Assembly (NCBI GenBank): GCA_017622795.1
Contig: JAGAQI010000070.1
Span: 1-43,249 of the forward strand
From: Lachnospiraceae bacterium
GTDB taxonomy: Bacteria > Bacillota > Clostridia > Lachnospirales > Lachnospiraceae
Length of the DNA: 43,249 nt
Reading direction: 5' to 3'
The notes below the pieces were generated by a model. The model was given only the letters and a program-made list of their open reading frames with translations. It did no database searches and had not been told where the DNA came from. Each line of letters starts with the position of its first letter. Positions within the stretch are counted from its first letter, which is position 1. A program made the position numbers and the translations under genes. Shown piece by piece: positions 1-8,107 of this stretch.

Positions 1-311
1 CACCCATAAAATGGGCGGTGGTATCCCCTTCGGGGTCGTGCGCTCTGCGAGGCTTTGCGGCTCCTTTGGAGCCTTATGTACAATGCCACACTTTTTCAAA
101 TTGCTGTCATTGTCCACGCAGTTTCCGCAAGTACAATCGCTGATGCGTTTGTCAGCTGGGGTACAAATTGTACCCTACCTTGCGCTAACTGCCTGCGAAA
201 ATCTGCCACCGGCAGTTTTATCGCAGAGATAGGTGCAGCATTCACCGCACCTATTTTCTTTTTCAGAAAAAGAAACAAAAATTGTGCTTCGGCACAGGAA
301 GGAGGAAAATA
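1..311 (+). other. Non-coding relaxase leader with stacked hairpins; candidate oriT
   Basis: I see no convincing gene in these bases. They contain several short perfect inverted repeats: CCCC/GGGG at 25-35, GGCTCC/GGAGCC at 59-73, GGGTACAA/TTGTACCC at 159-175, CTGCC/GGCAG at 203-215 and TAGGTGC/GCACCTA at 230-253. Such clusters directly upstream of a relaxase gene are typical of transfer origins, and MobA/MobL relaxases usually nick next to their own gene. The 17-base palindrome at 159-175 is the best single candidate for a relaxase-binding repeat. A nick site cannot be assigned by eye. Confidence 0.45.
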
Positions 312-2015
312 GTGAACTATTTCCATTTAGAAGCAAAAGTTGTGAGCCGTGGCGCAGGGCGTTCTGTGATAGCAGCTGCCGCTTATGCATCCTGTTCCCG
401 ACTCTACAATGATTATGATGGGCTTACCCATGACTACACCAGAAAACACGGGTGTCTGTATAGCGAAGTCTTTCTTCCCCAATATGCACCTGAAGAATGG
501 AAAGACAGACAACTACTCTGGGAAGCAGTCGAATCCGTAGAAAAAACAAAGGACAGCCGACTGGCAAGAGAGCTTGTAGTTGCTCTGCCATCGGAACTGT
601 CCCTGGATGACTGGAAAGATATGTTGGAGCGTTTTGTTCGTGAGCAAGGTATTGACCTCGGTATGTGCGCAGATGTGAATATCCATGACCCGTATCCTCC
701 GGGTCATAATCCTCACAGCCATATTCTTTTCACCATGCGTCCCTTAGATGAAAATGGCAAGTGGCAGGCAAAGACACAGAAAGAATACCTTTGCAAGCGT
801 GGCGGCGAAGAACGTGGATTTACCGCTGATGAGTTCAAAACCGCAAAAACACAGGGCTGGGAGAAACAATATATGTATCAGTTCGGGGAGAAAAATGAGT
901 ATTTAACCCCGTCTGAAGCAGAGAAAATTGAAGGCTGTATCAGAACATCAAAAACTCCTAAAAGTACCCGCTATGGAAGACAGAACCCTCTTACAGAGCT
1001 TTGGAACAGCGAAGAACAGATATTTGCGTGGCGCAAGAGTTGGGAAATAATTATCAATGAAGAACAGGAACGCCATGGTATTACCGACCGTGTGGACTGT
1101 CGCAGTCATGCCGCCAGAGGACTAACTGAACAGCCGACCGTACACGAAGGATACCATGCAAGAAAACTGGAATCTATGGGAATTGTTTCTGAACGCTGCG
1201 AACTGAACCGCCAGATCAGAGCAGATAACAAGCTCCTGCGTGAATTGAAAAAACAAGTACAGAAGCTGATGAAAGCTGTCAAAGAAAATATTCCGGCCAT
1301 CGCTTCTGCATTGGAAACTCTGCGTGACCACATGGTTCTGATTCAGTATCAGTTGATCGTGAATACTTCTCAGCAGGAAGCGGTGACCTTCCAGAAAAAT
1401 CTTCTGGCTGATATATTGGCTGAATACAAAAATGTAAAATCTGAAATCAAAGCTAAAACCGCCGAGAAAAAAGAACTGATGGCAGAACAGAAAAACTGCG
1501 GTATCCATTTCATTCGTGCAAGTAAGCTGGGTGAACAGATTGCTACTTTAACCGAGGATATTGAAGAACTGAAATTCCAGAAAGCACAGTTGCTGTCTCG
1601 ACTGAATTGCCAGGATAATGGTGTTGCATCCCAAGATAAAAAAGTAAAAGAGATGAATACTTTTCTTGAAAAACTGGAACAGCAGCATAGTACCCTTTCC
1701 GCACAAAAAGAAAAGGACAAGGCTCAGTTCCTTGAAATCAGAGATAGTATTGCACCTGAAAATCACGATGCCCTTATGGCAGAGCGTGAAGCAATCCGTC
1801 CGGATGGCAAGGTTGGTTTGGTTCAGAAATTGTACGCAGTTTACAAGGGAAAATATCGGTCTGAAACATTCGATGAAGCCAATAGACAGGTAGATGCTGA
1901 ATTACAGGAAGAACCGATGATTAAGAAAAAGCGTTCTATCAGTGAGCAGTTGAAAACACCGAAACTGGAAACGCAACAGCCAAAGAAACAAAAGAGAAAA
2001 GAATACGAACGATAA
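312..2015 (+). CDS. MobA/MobL-family relaxase
   Basis: A 567-aa conjugative relaxase that would nick oriT and lead single-stranded DNA transfer with helper conjugation machinery. The N-terminus starts with the family-typical block MNYFHLEAKVVSRGAGRS and runs through AAAAYAS. The metal-binding histidine cluster HNPHSH lies at residues 132-137. Residues from about 280 onward are rich in charged coiled-coil, as usual for this family, and the C-terminus is very basic. The GTG start at 312 is chosen because it is preceded by AAGGAGGA and begins the conserved motif; an earlier in-frame start at 282 lacks both. A strong terminator follows. No type IV secretion genes are visible, so the element would be mobilizable rather than self-transmissible. 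Confidence 0.93.
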   Translation: MNYFHLEAKVVSRGAGRSVIAAAAYASCSRLYNDYDGLTHDYTRKHGCLYSEVFLPQYAPEEWKDRQLLWEAVESVEKTKDSRLARELVVALPSELSLDDWKDMLERFVREQGIDLGMCADVNIHDPYPPGHNPHSHILFTMRPLDENGKWQAKTQKEYLCKRGGEERGFTADEFKTAKTQGWEKQYMYQFGEKNEYLTPSEAEKIEGCIRTSKTPKSTRYGRQNPLTELWNSEEQIFAWRKSWEIIINEEQERHGITDRVDCRSHAARGLTEQPTVHEGYHARKLESMGIVSERCELNRQIRADNKLLRELKKQVQKLMKAVKENIPAIASALETLRDHMVLIQYQLIVNTSQQEAVTFQKNLLADILAEYKNVKSEIKAKTAEKKELMAEQKNCGIHFIRASKLGEQIATLTEDIEELKFQKAQLLSRLNCQDNGVASQDKKVKEMNTFLEKLEQQHSTLSAQKEKDKAQFLEIRDSIAPENHDALMAEREAIRPDGKVGLVQKLYAVYKGKYRSETFDEANRQVDAELQEEPMIKKKRSISEQLKTPKLETQQPKKQKRKEYER

Positions 2016-2020
2016 GAAAA

Positions 2021-2067
2021 CCACGGCTGTTGCTCCGTAATGGAGCAGCAGTCGTGGCTCTTTCTTT
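2021..2067 (+). terminator. Rho-independent terminator after the relaxase
   Basis: A 16-bp stem (2021-2036 with 2042-2057, two mismatches or wobbles) with a 5-base loop is followed by CTCTTTCTTT. It sits six bases after the relaxase stop codon and separates it from the convergent XRE gene. Confidence 0.85.
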
Positions 2068-2079
2068 GACAAAGTTGTG

Positions 2080-2442
2080 TTATCCAAAAATAATTATAAT
2101 CAAAAGTAGAATTGCAATACCCACAATCCCGAAAATGGCAAATCCATTTATGACCGTATTCACTGTCCGCTTTGCTTGTTGAACATCATCATAAATCGCC
2201 GATATTTGTTTGTCATTCAGATTTTTCTCTCTTACTTCTTGTACATCAATATCTTTCACCAGTGCATCGAGCGACATACCGAAATAATCACTCAACAACA
2301 CAAGTCTTTGGAAGTCTGGATAGGTTTGAGCCAGCTCCCATTTTGAAATGGTCTGTCTGGATACCCCCAGTCTTTGTCCAAGTTCATCTTGGGATAAGCC
2401 TTTGGATTTTCTTAGCTCAATCAGTTTTTCGTTAAAGTTCAT
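2080..2442 (-). CDS. XRE-family regulator with C-terminal membrane segment
   Basis: A 120-aa protein with an N-terminal Cro/CI helix-turn-helix (about residues 5-60: LGQRLGVSRQTISKWE). A short linker follows, then a hydrophobic C-terminal helix at about residues 98-119. The HTH-plus-anchor arrangement is common in small regulators of Firmicutes mobile elements; membrane anchoring may tie DNA binding to an envelope signal, which is inference. It converges on the relaxase gene and is likely read from its own promoter just upstream (2488-2517). It probably controls element genes, but no target can be shown. Confidence 0.9.
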   Translation of the reverse strand: MNFNEKLIELRKSKGLSQDELGQRLGVSRQTISKWELAQTYPDFQRLVLLSDYFGMSLDALVKDIDVQEVREKNLNDKQISAIYDDVQQAKRTVNTVINGFAIFGIVGIAILLLIIIIFG

Positions 2443-2487
2443 ATCATCACTCCTCCGTAGTTGGCTTTGTGTTCTTCTTTCAATAAA

Positions 2488-2517
2488 ATTGTATCAAACG
2501 GTGTAAGAGAGAAGCAA
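2488..2517 (-). promoter_or_regulatory. Putative sigma-A promoter for the XRE gene
   Basis: On the minus strand, TTGCTT and TACAAT are separated by 18 bases, about 45 bases upstream of the XRE start. A small palindrome, CCAAC/GTTGG (2518-2531), abuts the -35 box and could be an autoregulatory operator. Assignment is by eye. Confidence 0.4.
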
Positions 2518-2559
2518 CCAACTACTGTTGGAAATATGACAACCAATCTTAACATTTGG

Positions 2560-2991
2560 CTACATAGGTGCTTTTCTAAAAAACATTCCTTCAGACCATG
2601 CAATCTGTTCAAGCAGTTCTCGCATTTCCCCATCAGGATTATAAATCGAAAGATTCATGCAGTCCCACTCAAATTGAAGCAGAGCATCTTTATCAGAAAA
2701 CATCATATCCATCCAACCGGAGTGATTACACATGATCTGGTCGATGATTTTTGCAACCTGTTCTGACGCTGGCTGTTCAATCCATTCGCCCCAATGTACG
2801 GAAACACGATAATAACACATCAGCTTCAAAATGATGCGGATATACTTATCTCGCAGACCGTAGCGTTCATAGTTGTTGAGCAGATAGGTTTCTACCTTGA
2901 AAAACTGTCCGCCACAATCCTTTGGAACCTGTCGGGGAAGGAAATCAATTATGTAGCAAGGCTTTTCCAGAAGCCTGTTAATATCACTCAT
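2560..2991 (-). CDS. Hypothetical protein, element cargo operon
   Basis: A 143-aa soluble protein I do not recognise. It has no signal peptide or membrane segment and is rich in Trp, Tyr and acidic residues. The start at 2991 is preferred over the in-frame ATG at 3006 because GGAGGTGAT sits just upstream of it. It is the last of three unknown genes on the minus strand, 30 bases after the 245-aa gene, in what looks like one operon headed by a TetR gene. The three probably act together, but no biochemical role is evident. Confidence 0.72.
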   Translation of the reverse strand: MSDINRLLEKPCYIIDFLPRQVPKDCGGQFFKVETYLLNNYERYGLRDKYIRIILKLMCYYRVSVHWGEWIEQPASEQVAKIIDQIMCNHSGWMDMMFSDKDALLQFEWDCMNLSIYNPDGEMRELLEQIAWSEGMFFRKAPM

Positions 2992-3021
2992 GTAGATCAC
3001 CTCCATGCCGTTTAGAAAAAA

Positions 3022-3759
3022 TTAAAAGTTGTGTCGAGGTAATTTTTGGTACTCCGTCGGAATCTCATAATCATAACAGCCCAGACCTCTTACAATTTTT
3101 GACTGGAAGTCAGGGAACGCCCATCTGTTCAGATAGTCGATAAATTCAGCGGCACCGAACATAGCGCCGACCAAGTCCTCATTGACCCGTTTCAGATATC
3201 GTCCGTTCTCTGGCCCATTCCAAACCCAGCTGAACCCAAATTCCAAACAGTACTCATCCAGATTGTCTGCAACTTCTGCGGGAACCAGACACAGCATTGC
3301 CTCACTGTCGTGGCTGAGAATAACTTCTTTCATCCCGACATATTCCGTCTCATCCACAAAGACCATATCGCCCTCGTGGTATATCTCTATGATGCATTCG
3401 CAATGCCCTCGATTTGCAGTAAGATAGCCACAGTATTTTGTCATGTTATAGCCATAGGTTTCATCCATGACGCAAAAGCCAAACTGCTGATATCGCTCAA
3501 AAAAGTCTTTCAAAAACATTTTCTCGCCTGTAAATGTGCCAACATTCCCGGTAACACCCAGCAAATATACGAAACTAAAATCCCATCGAACGTCATGGAA
3601 CTGCACATGGCCGTCTGGCTGCCGATAAGGGGCAGTTGTTTGAACCATTCCAGACTGCATACGCATGGTAAGGTCGTCGCCGCTGACCTCAAAGGCGATT
3701 ACATTCATATCATGCAGGCTATATGGTGTTTTGATGTTATGACGAATTGTTTCCCTCAT
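3022..3759 (-). CDS. Hypothetical protein, element cargo operon
   Basis: A 245-aa soluble protein of unrecognised family. The N-terminal half looks beta-rich and is dominated by alternating hydrophobic and charged residues, with a short aromatic patch (WDFSFVYLLG). The C-terminal half is mixed alpha/beta. No catalytic signature, signal peptide or membrane span is visible. The start at 3759 has GGGGGTAG upstream. It lies 17 bases downstream of the 141-aa gene and 30 bases upstream of the 143-aa gene, consistent with co-transcription. I assign no function. Confidence 0.75.
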   Translation of the reverse strand: MRETIRHNIKTPYSLHDMNVIAFEVSGDDLTMRMQSGMVQTTAPYRQPDGHVQFHDVRWDFSFVYLLGVTGNVGTFTGEKMFLKDFFERYQQFGFCVMDETYGYNMTKYCGYLTANRGHCECIIEIYHEGDMVFVDETEYVGMKEVILSHDSEAMLCLVPAEVADNLDEYCLEFGFSWVWNGPENGRYLKRVNEDLVGAMFGAAEFIDYLNRWAFPDFQSKIVRGLGCYDYEIPTEYQKLPRHNF

Positions 3760-3776
3760 CGGATACTACCCCCAAT

Positions 3777-4202
3777 TCATTGATTCTCATTTAATATCCA
3801 CGGAAGCGTTACCCAAAACTCCAAATCAAAGTGGGGTGTCGGGAACCCAGGCGCTCCGTAAGGATAAGGTTCGTGGCAACACCGTACTTCGCCCCAATCC
3901 GCAACCGTACTTTTTGCGGTATCTCCATTCAGAATACGACCGGCAATGCGATAGCTGAATTGATATAAGTGTCCGTTATCTTTGGGTATGATCGCACATA
4001 CATAGGTGGCTTTATCCGGTGCAATATTCAGTTCTTTCAGAATAGTGAAAACTGCTTCGGGAAGCTCGTTACGGTTGCATAACTCTAAGAAATTGCAGCA
4101 GTCATCACAATCGCAGCCCCATGGTTCGCTTGTCAAATACCAATCTGAGGTTGCAGTTTCATCTATTTCTACTTCGAAATCCCAAAGATGTCGTTTCTGC
4201 AT
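3777..4202 (-). CDS. Hypothetical protein with a Cys/Asp-rich GCDCDDC motif
   Basis: A 141-aa soluble protein I do not recognise. Its distinctive feature is GCDCDDCCNF at about residues 27-36, a run of Cys and Asp that could bind a metal, although no matching second cysteine pair is obvious. The start at 4202 is favoured because AAAGGCGGTG lies a few bases upstream; an in-frame ATG at 4223 would put that Shine-Dalgarno-like sequence inside the gene. It is the first of the three unknown genes, 33 bases after the TetR gene on the same strand, so it may be co-expressed with that regulator. Confidence 0.7.
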   Translation of the reverse strand: MQKRHLWDFEVEIDETATSDWYLTSEPWGCDCDDCCNFLELCNRNELPEAVFTILKELNIAPDKATYVCAIIPKDNGHLYQFSYRIAGRILNGDTAKSTVADWGEVRCCHEPYPYGAPGFPTPHFDLEFWVTLPWILNENQ

Positions 4203-4235
4203 TTCATGCACCGCCTTTCTCATAAGTTCATTTGC

Positions 4236-4760
4236 CTACTTATTATGTTTTGCCCACAGAGCGGCCATTTCTTTTGGCGTCTCTTGCATTCCTCGATTGA
4301 ACCATTCTTCAATCCAACCATAAAGACCATAAGAAAAATATGCTGTTGTATATGCAACGAAATTTTCGTGTTCCGGTTTCGGACCGCAGGCTTCTTTAAT
4401 GCTTTGCAGATTGAGGTGAGATAATCCTTGTTCATATAATCTAATACACAGATCTCTATTGTTCCAGTAATGTGTGAAGATGGCTTCAACCAAATTGAAA
4501 TCTGGCTGCTGAATTGCGTTCAGCCACCAATTATCCAAAAGAGATTTTAGATGCTTACTGATAACATCTTCCTTACTGTCAAAATTACGGTAAAAAGAAG
4601 CTCTGCCAACACCTGCTTCATCACAAATCTGGCTGATTGATATGTCGTTCAAGTGGGTGGTCTGCATCAGCTTCAGAACTGCATCTGTGATATGTTCCAC
4701 TACATAAAGATTACGCCCTTCATTGCTCATCGGTGATACAGTTCTAACTGTTTGTCTCAT
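4236..4760 (-). CDS. TetR/AcrR-family transcriptional regulator
   Basis: A 174-aa TetR-type repressor. The DNA-binding domain spans about residues 18-65, with the recognition region ISQICDEAGVGRASFYRNFD, a clear TetR signature. The remaining helices form the ligand-binding half. The start at 4760 has GGGAGGACAG upstream; an in-frame ATG at 4775 overlaps that site. It is divergent from the membrane-protein/hydrolase operon starting at 4887, with a palindrome between them, so it likely represses that operon and itself. The ligand is unknown; hydrolases under TetR control suggest a hydrolysable xenobiotic or metabolite. Confidence 0.93.
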   Translation of the reverse strand: MRQTVRTVSPMSNEGRNLYVVEHITDAVLKLMQTTHLNDISISQICDEAGVGRASFYRNFDSKEDVISKHLKSLLDNWWLNAIQQPDFNLVEAIFTHYWNNRDLCIRLYEQGLSHLNLQSIKEACGPKPEHENFVAYTTAYFSYGLYGWIEEWFNRGMQETPKEMAALWAKHNK

Positions 4761-4808
4761 TTTCTGTCCTCCCATTGACTGTAAATACTATTGCTGATAC
4801 AATCATAA

Positions 4809-4830
4809 CGCCGATACAAATGTATTAGCG
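4809..4830. promoter_or_regulatory. Candidate TetR operator in the divergent promoter region
   Basis: An inverted repeat with 10-base arms (8 of 10 paired; cores ATACA and TGTAT) is centred at 4819-4820, about 50 bases upstream of the TetR start and 57 bases upstream of the divergent small membrane gene. Sequences resembling -35 and -10 boxes (TTGCTG, ATACAA) overlap it. TetR proteins normally bind such dyads between divergent genes. Confidence 0.5.
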
Positions 4831-4886
4831 ATTGCATTTATTATAAGCTGATGAAAATCAGTTGTCAAGAAGAAAGGAACTGTGAG

Positions 4887-5021
4887 ATGTCATTGATTGC
4901 AAAACGATTGATCATTTTATCTGTCATTATTGTAGCTGCCTTCGTTCTGGGTAGATTGTCTGTCAGAGCATTTCTGAATTTGCTCTTAGGCGGAACCATG
5001 TTCGGAGGAAATATCCTATGA
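4887..5021 (+). CDS. 44-aa single-pass membrane protein
   Basis: A very small gene preceded by AAAGGA at the right spacing. The product is one hydrophobic helix (about residues 8-24) between a basic N-terminus (SLIAKR) and a Gly-rich C-terminus (LGGTMFGGN). Its TGA stop overlaps the ATG of the next hydrolase by four bases, showing translational coupling. It may be a membrane partner or leader peptide for the hydrolase; function unknown. It is short enough to be missed by automatic annotation. Confidence 0.65.
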   Translation: MSLIAKRLIILSVIIVAAFVLGRLSVRAFLNLLLGGTMFGGNIL

Positions 5022-5983
5022 AAGGTGCGAAAAGGAGGACTCATAAAGTGCTTTGGGGATTTATCTATGTAACTGTATTTGTTACAGTGTTTATTGCGTC
5101 CGCAGTCTTTAAGATGAAATATGATCCAACCCATGGAGCATATAAAGCTGATTGGAATGATTCAGTCGGTACAATACATGCGGATCTTGCTTATGATGAT
5201 GGAGAATTAAATAAATATGACCTGTACCTTCCAGCGGATAACACAAGAGAAAACTATGGTCTTGTTGTTTATCTCCACGCCGGTGGATTTACTGCCGGTG
5301 ATAAAAGCGGAGATGCTGAAATGCTGAAATGGCTTTGTTCCAAGGGATATGTGGCTGCGGGCATTAACTATACACTCCGCACAGAGGAAAATACAGCCAG
5401 CGTTTACAGTCAGTCCGTAGAGATTCGGGATGCGATTCCGGTTGTCATCGAAGAAGCAGAAAAATTAGGATATTCCATTGATAAAATGTCAGTTGCCGGT
5501 GGTTCTGCAGGACACGCTTTGGCAATGATTTATGCTTATCGTGATGCAGAGCAGGCTCCTGTGCCTGTTGTACTGACCTTTGGAGCTGTTGGTCCTGCCA
5601 GCTTCTACCAGGAGGACTGGGGCGTGTATGGACTTGATAAGAGCGATAAAGCTTGTGCAGATATGTTTTCCGCTATGGTAGGAACAATGATTACACTTGA
5701 AGAAATTGCTGACGGCACATACATTGAAAAGGTAAAACCAATCTCTGCAGTGGATTGGGTTACTGACAAATCTCCTGCAACAGTTGTTGCCTATGGCACA
5801 CACGATAAAGTGCAGCCGTTTCTTGCGTCCCTTCGTCTGAAAGCGGCATTAGAGGAAAATGGTGTTGACCACCAATACTTTGAACTCCCTCATTCCGGGC
5901 ATGGTTTGCAAAATGACACAAAGCTCTATATGCAATGGATGGATTCAGTCGAAGAATATTTGGATAAGTATATGGGAAGCTGA
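5018..5983 (+). CDS. Membrane-anchored alpha/beta-hydrolase (esterase/lipase type)
   Basis: A 321-aa serine hydrolase. An N-terminal hydrophobic helix (about residues 11-30) would anchor it, with the catalytic domain outside the membrane. The fold shows the oxyanion motif HAGG (about residue 91), the nucleophile elbow GGSAG (about residue 166), a late Asp (YGTHDK) and the catalytic His (HSGHG), the layout of hormone-sensitive-lipase-like esterases. The start overlaps the stop of the 44-aa gene (ATGA). It is followed 14 bases later by a second hydrolase, and the operon faces a TetR gene. The substrate cannot be inferred. Confidence 0.9.
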   Translation: MKGAKRRTHKVLWGFIYVTVFVTVFIASAVFKMKYDPTHGAYKADWNDSVGTIHADLAYDDGELNKYDLYLPADNTRENYGLVVYLHAGGFTAGDKSGDAEMLKWLCSKGYVAAGINYTLRTEENTASVYSQSVEIRDAIPVVIEEAEKLGYSIDKMSVAGGSAGHALAMIYAYRDAEQAPVPVVLTFGAVGPASFYQEDWGVYGLDKSDKACADMFSAMVGTMITLEEIADGTYIEKVKPISAVDWVTDKSPATVVAYGTHDKVQPFLASLRLKAALEENGVDHQYFELPHSGHGLQNDTKLYMQWMDSVEEYLDKYMGS

Positions 5984-5997
5984 AAGGAAATGAATAG

Positions 5998-7407
5998 ATG
6001 AAGAAAGTTTTGAAAATTATTTTGATTATCTTTCTTGTAATCACATTGTTGGTTGCAGGAATTGTGTTATTTCTGTTCCATACATTGAAGTCAGAGTTAG
6101 GCGACCATTGGAAGGATTACGCAAAAGTTTTCGCCATGCAAACAGAAGCCAATAAAGATTTGCCACCATTGAAAAACATTTCGCAGCGTGAGATTGATGT
6201 GCAGTATATTCGCAAGGATGGAACGATTGAAAGCCGCCCTATCCGTCTTTACATACCGGAAGAATCAGAACAGCCTATGCCGCTGATTTATGTGCCGCAT
6301 TATGAAATGGCGGAGAATGCTGCCGAGCTGAGAAGGTATCTGGAGCAAGGTTGGGCAGTTGCATCTCCGACAGATGTACTGCCATCTCATAACGGTCTGC
6401 TTACAGACGATGACCTTGTGTTCAACAATGCAGCCCTGTACGCACTGCGCCACATGGAGGAATTTGATAATCAGCGAATTGCTATCGTTGGTGGCAGTGC
6501 AGGAGGATATACAACTCTGATGCTCAGTGCTTTGCAAATGGGTAATTGTACATCTGTTGCGACTGCTCCTATTGCCAACGTGTATTTCAATTTCTACCAG
6601 TATTTTCAGATGGCACAAAGAGACGATGCCCCGTTTTTTCTGAAATTGGTCAGAGACTCTTTTACTCCGATCCTTGATAATTTCCCGGATATAAATGACA
6701 CGGAACGATGGGAAGCCTTCTCTGCGGTTGGACTTGCCGATTGCTTTAACAGTCCTCTTGTAATAACTCATGTGACCTCTGATATTCTTGTGCCGGTAGA
6801 TCAGATTACAAGAGAATTTACATACGCAAATGAGGGCGAGTCGATGCCGAAAGATTTCTCTACTCGTTTGTCAGAAGATAATCCCGGTGTTCTTGGGCAT
6901 TCTTTGGCAGATGAACTTCCTGCGGAGCTGACCCATGTGGAACATATCATTATAGAAGATTTGGATGCAGACAGTGATTTGCCGTATAATGAAGAAAAGC
7001 TTTTCAATATCAACATTTACGATGATGGCCCAACAGAATCCTATGGCAGCCATCGAGCAACCAGCGGTACTGGTGTTGTAGATGACGTTCCATATCTGAA
7101 AGCCATGTTTGAACGAGGTCTGGCACAGAACGAAATTCTTACAGAAGGGAAGCTATTTCTACTGTTAGAACGATACATGGGTGAAAGCCCCCAACTTCCT
7201 GCACATGAGGGCGTGGACGATTCTGTTTATGGTTCTCTTGCGATTTATCGTCAGGAAATCGTTGAAGAACTTACTTGCTGGGCAGCAAACAACTCCATTG
7301 AGGAATTGGATGTAGCTGTAAAATCGGCTATTGCAGAACAAGATACAGACAAATATATTGAAGTATGGGATGAAATCTACAATGATATAGGTTCTTCTTT
7401 AAGATGA
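5998..7407 (+). CDS. Membrane-anchored alpha/beta-hydrolase, S9-like
   Basis: A 469-aa protein with an N-terminal membrane helix (about residues 4-25) and an alpha/beta-hydrolase domain. The nucleophile elbow GGSAGG lies at about residue 165, inside a sequence resembling acylaminoacyl-peptidases and other prolyl-oligopeptidase relatives. Residues beyond about 300 include an extra acidic, mostly helical region not needed for the core fold. AAAGGAAATG precedes the start. It lies in the same operon as the 321-aa hydrolase and the following 82-aa membrane protein, so the two enzymes may work on the same extracytoplasmic substrate. Confidence 0.85.
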   Translation: MKKVLKIILIIFLVITLLVAGIVLFLFHTLKSELGDHWKDYAKVFAMQTEANKDLPPLKNISQREIDVQYIRKDGTIESRPIRLYIPEESEQPMPLIYVPHYEMAENAAELRRYLEQGWAVASPTDVLPSHNGLLTDDDLVFNNAALYALRHMEEFDNQRIAIVGGSAGGYTTLMLSALQMGNCTSVATAPIANVYFNFYQYFQMAQRDDAPFFLKLVRDSFTPILDNFPDINDTERWEAFSAVGLADCFNSPLVITHVTSDILVPVDQITREFTYANEGESMPKDFSTRLSEDNPGVLGHSLADELPAELTHVEHIIIEDLDADSDLPYNEEKLFNINIYDDGPTESYGSHRATSGTGVVDDVPYLKAMFERGLAQNEILTEGKLFLLLERYMGESPQLPAHEGVDDSVYGSLAIYRQEIVEELTCWAANNSIEELDVAVKSAIAEQDTDKYIEVWDEIYNDIGSSLR

Positions 7408-7418
7408 TGGAGGTTCGA

Positions 7419-7667
7419 ATGGACAAACGCAAAGATAAAATAACTGCTTTGGAAATTGTTATTGCTGCAACGCAGGTTTTAACAGTAATTTGCATCTTCG
7501 AAGGTAATCCTGCGTGGAAAGGAAGCCTATCCATTCTATTTATTGGAGCTGCAGCAAAACTCTTTTATAAATATAAGAATTACGAAGAAAAGCCTTACCT
7601 CTACGTCGGAATCGGCGTTGGAATAATTGGAATAGTATTATTGCTGTGGTTTGGTATTACTGGATAA
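7419..7667 (+). CDS. 82-aa membrane protein, end of hydrolase operon
   Basis: A small protein with two or three predicted membrane helices (about residues 12-27, 33-46 and 57-79) and a basic loop (YKYKNYEEK). The start at 7419 is chosen because GATGGAGG is directly upstream; an ATG at 7404 falls before that ribosome site. It lies 11 bases after the 469-aa hydrolase gene and just before a strong terminator, so it closes the operon. No family is recognised. Confidence 0.72.
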   Translation: MDKRKDKITALEIVIAATQVLTVICIFEGNPAWKGSLSILFIGAAAKLFYKYKNYEEKPYLYVGIGVGIIGIVLLLWFGITG

Positions 7668-7674
7668 TAATAGT

Positions 7675-7716
7675 CCCCCTGTGGTAGCAGTACGCTAACC
7701 ATAGGGGGATTTTTAC
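7675..7716 (+). terminator. Terminator between hydrolase operon and tnpV
   Basis: An imperfect 11-bp stem (7675-7685 with 7698-7708) has a 12-base loop and is followed by ATTTTT. It sits at the convergent boundary with the minus-strand TnpV gene. Confidence 0.8.
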
Positions 7717-7717
7717 A

Positions 7718-8089
7718 TTAACAATATATCAATTCACTTAACACAATTTCCTCTACCGCATTTCGGATATTGTTCATAGCACCCACCCATGTCATTTGAT
7801 CACGAGCTTTTAATGCTTCATTTACACCCTGCTGTTTTTTCATTTGCAGGGTCAACAGATCCATTCTCTGATTAGCGGTATCATCTACCTCATTCAGATG
7901 TTTAATCAGATCGCCGTCCAACAAAAGTGTATTGTACAGTACCTTGCGGTGTTCTTTCAGATGACGCAGACGCATTCGACCGTACTTTCCGTACCGTGGT
8001 TCTTCTTCCGGGAGTACAAGGTTAGGATAATACATCCCATCAGCACCCAATGTATAGGTTCCGCCCATTTCTTCAAAGATTGATTTCAT
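7718..8089 (-). CDS. tnpV: TnpV-family transposon protein
   Basis: A 123-aa protein matching the TnpV family carried by Tn4451/Tn4453-type mobilizable transposons: a start like MKSIFEEMGGTY, a central YPNLVLPEEE segment, and a helical RHLKEHRK core. The biochemical role of TnpV is not established. It lies divergently next to the serine recombinase, with 88 bases between the starts, in the position where a helper or directionality factor might be encoded. Its presence, with the recombinase and relaxase, classifies the element. Confidence 0.8.
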   Translation of the reverse strand: MKSIFEEMGGTYTLGADGMYYPNLVLPEEEPRYGKYGRMRLRHLKEHRKVLYNTLLLDGDLIKHLNEVDDTANQRMDLLTLQMKKQQGVNEALKARDQMTWVGAMNNIRNAVEEIVLSELIYC

Positions 8090-8107
8090 AGAAAACCCTC
8101 CAATCTG

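Noticed and set aside
2560-4202. A toxin-antitoxin or defence assignment for the three unknown cargo genes
   Set aside because: No catalytic or toxin motif is visible in any of the three; I describe them as unknown instead.
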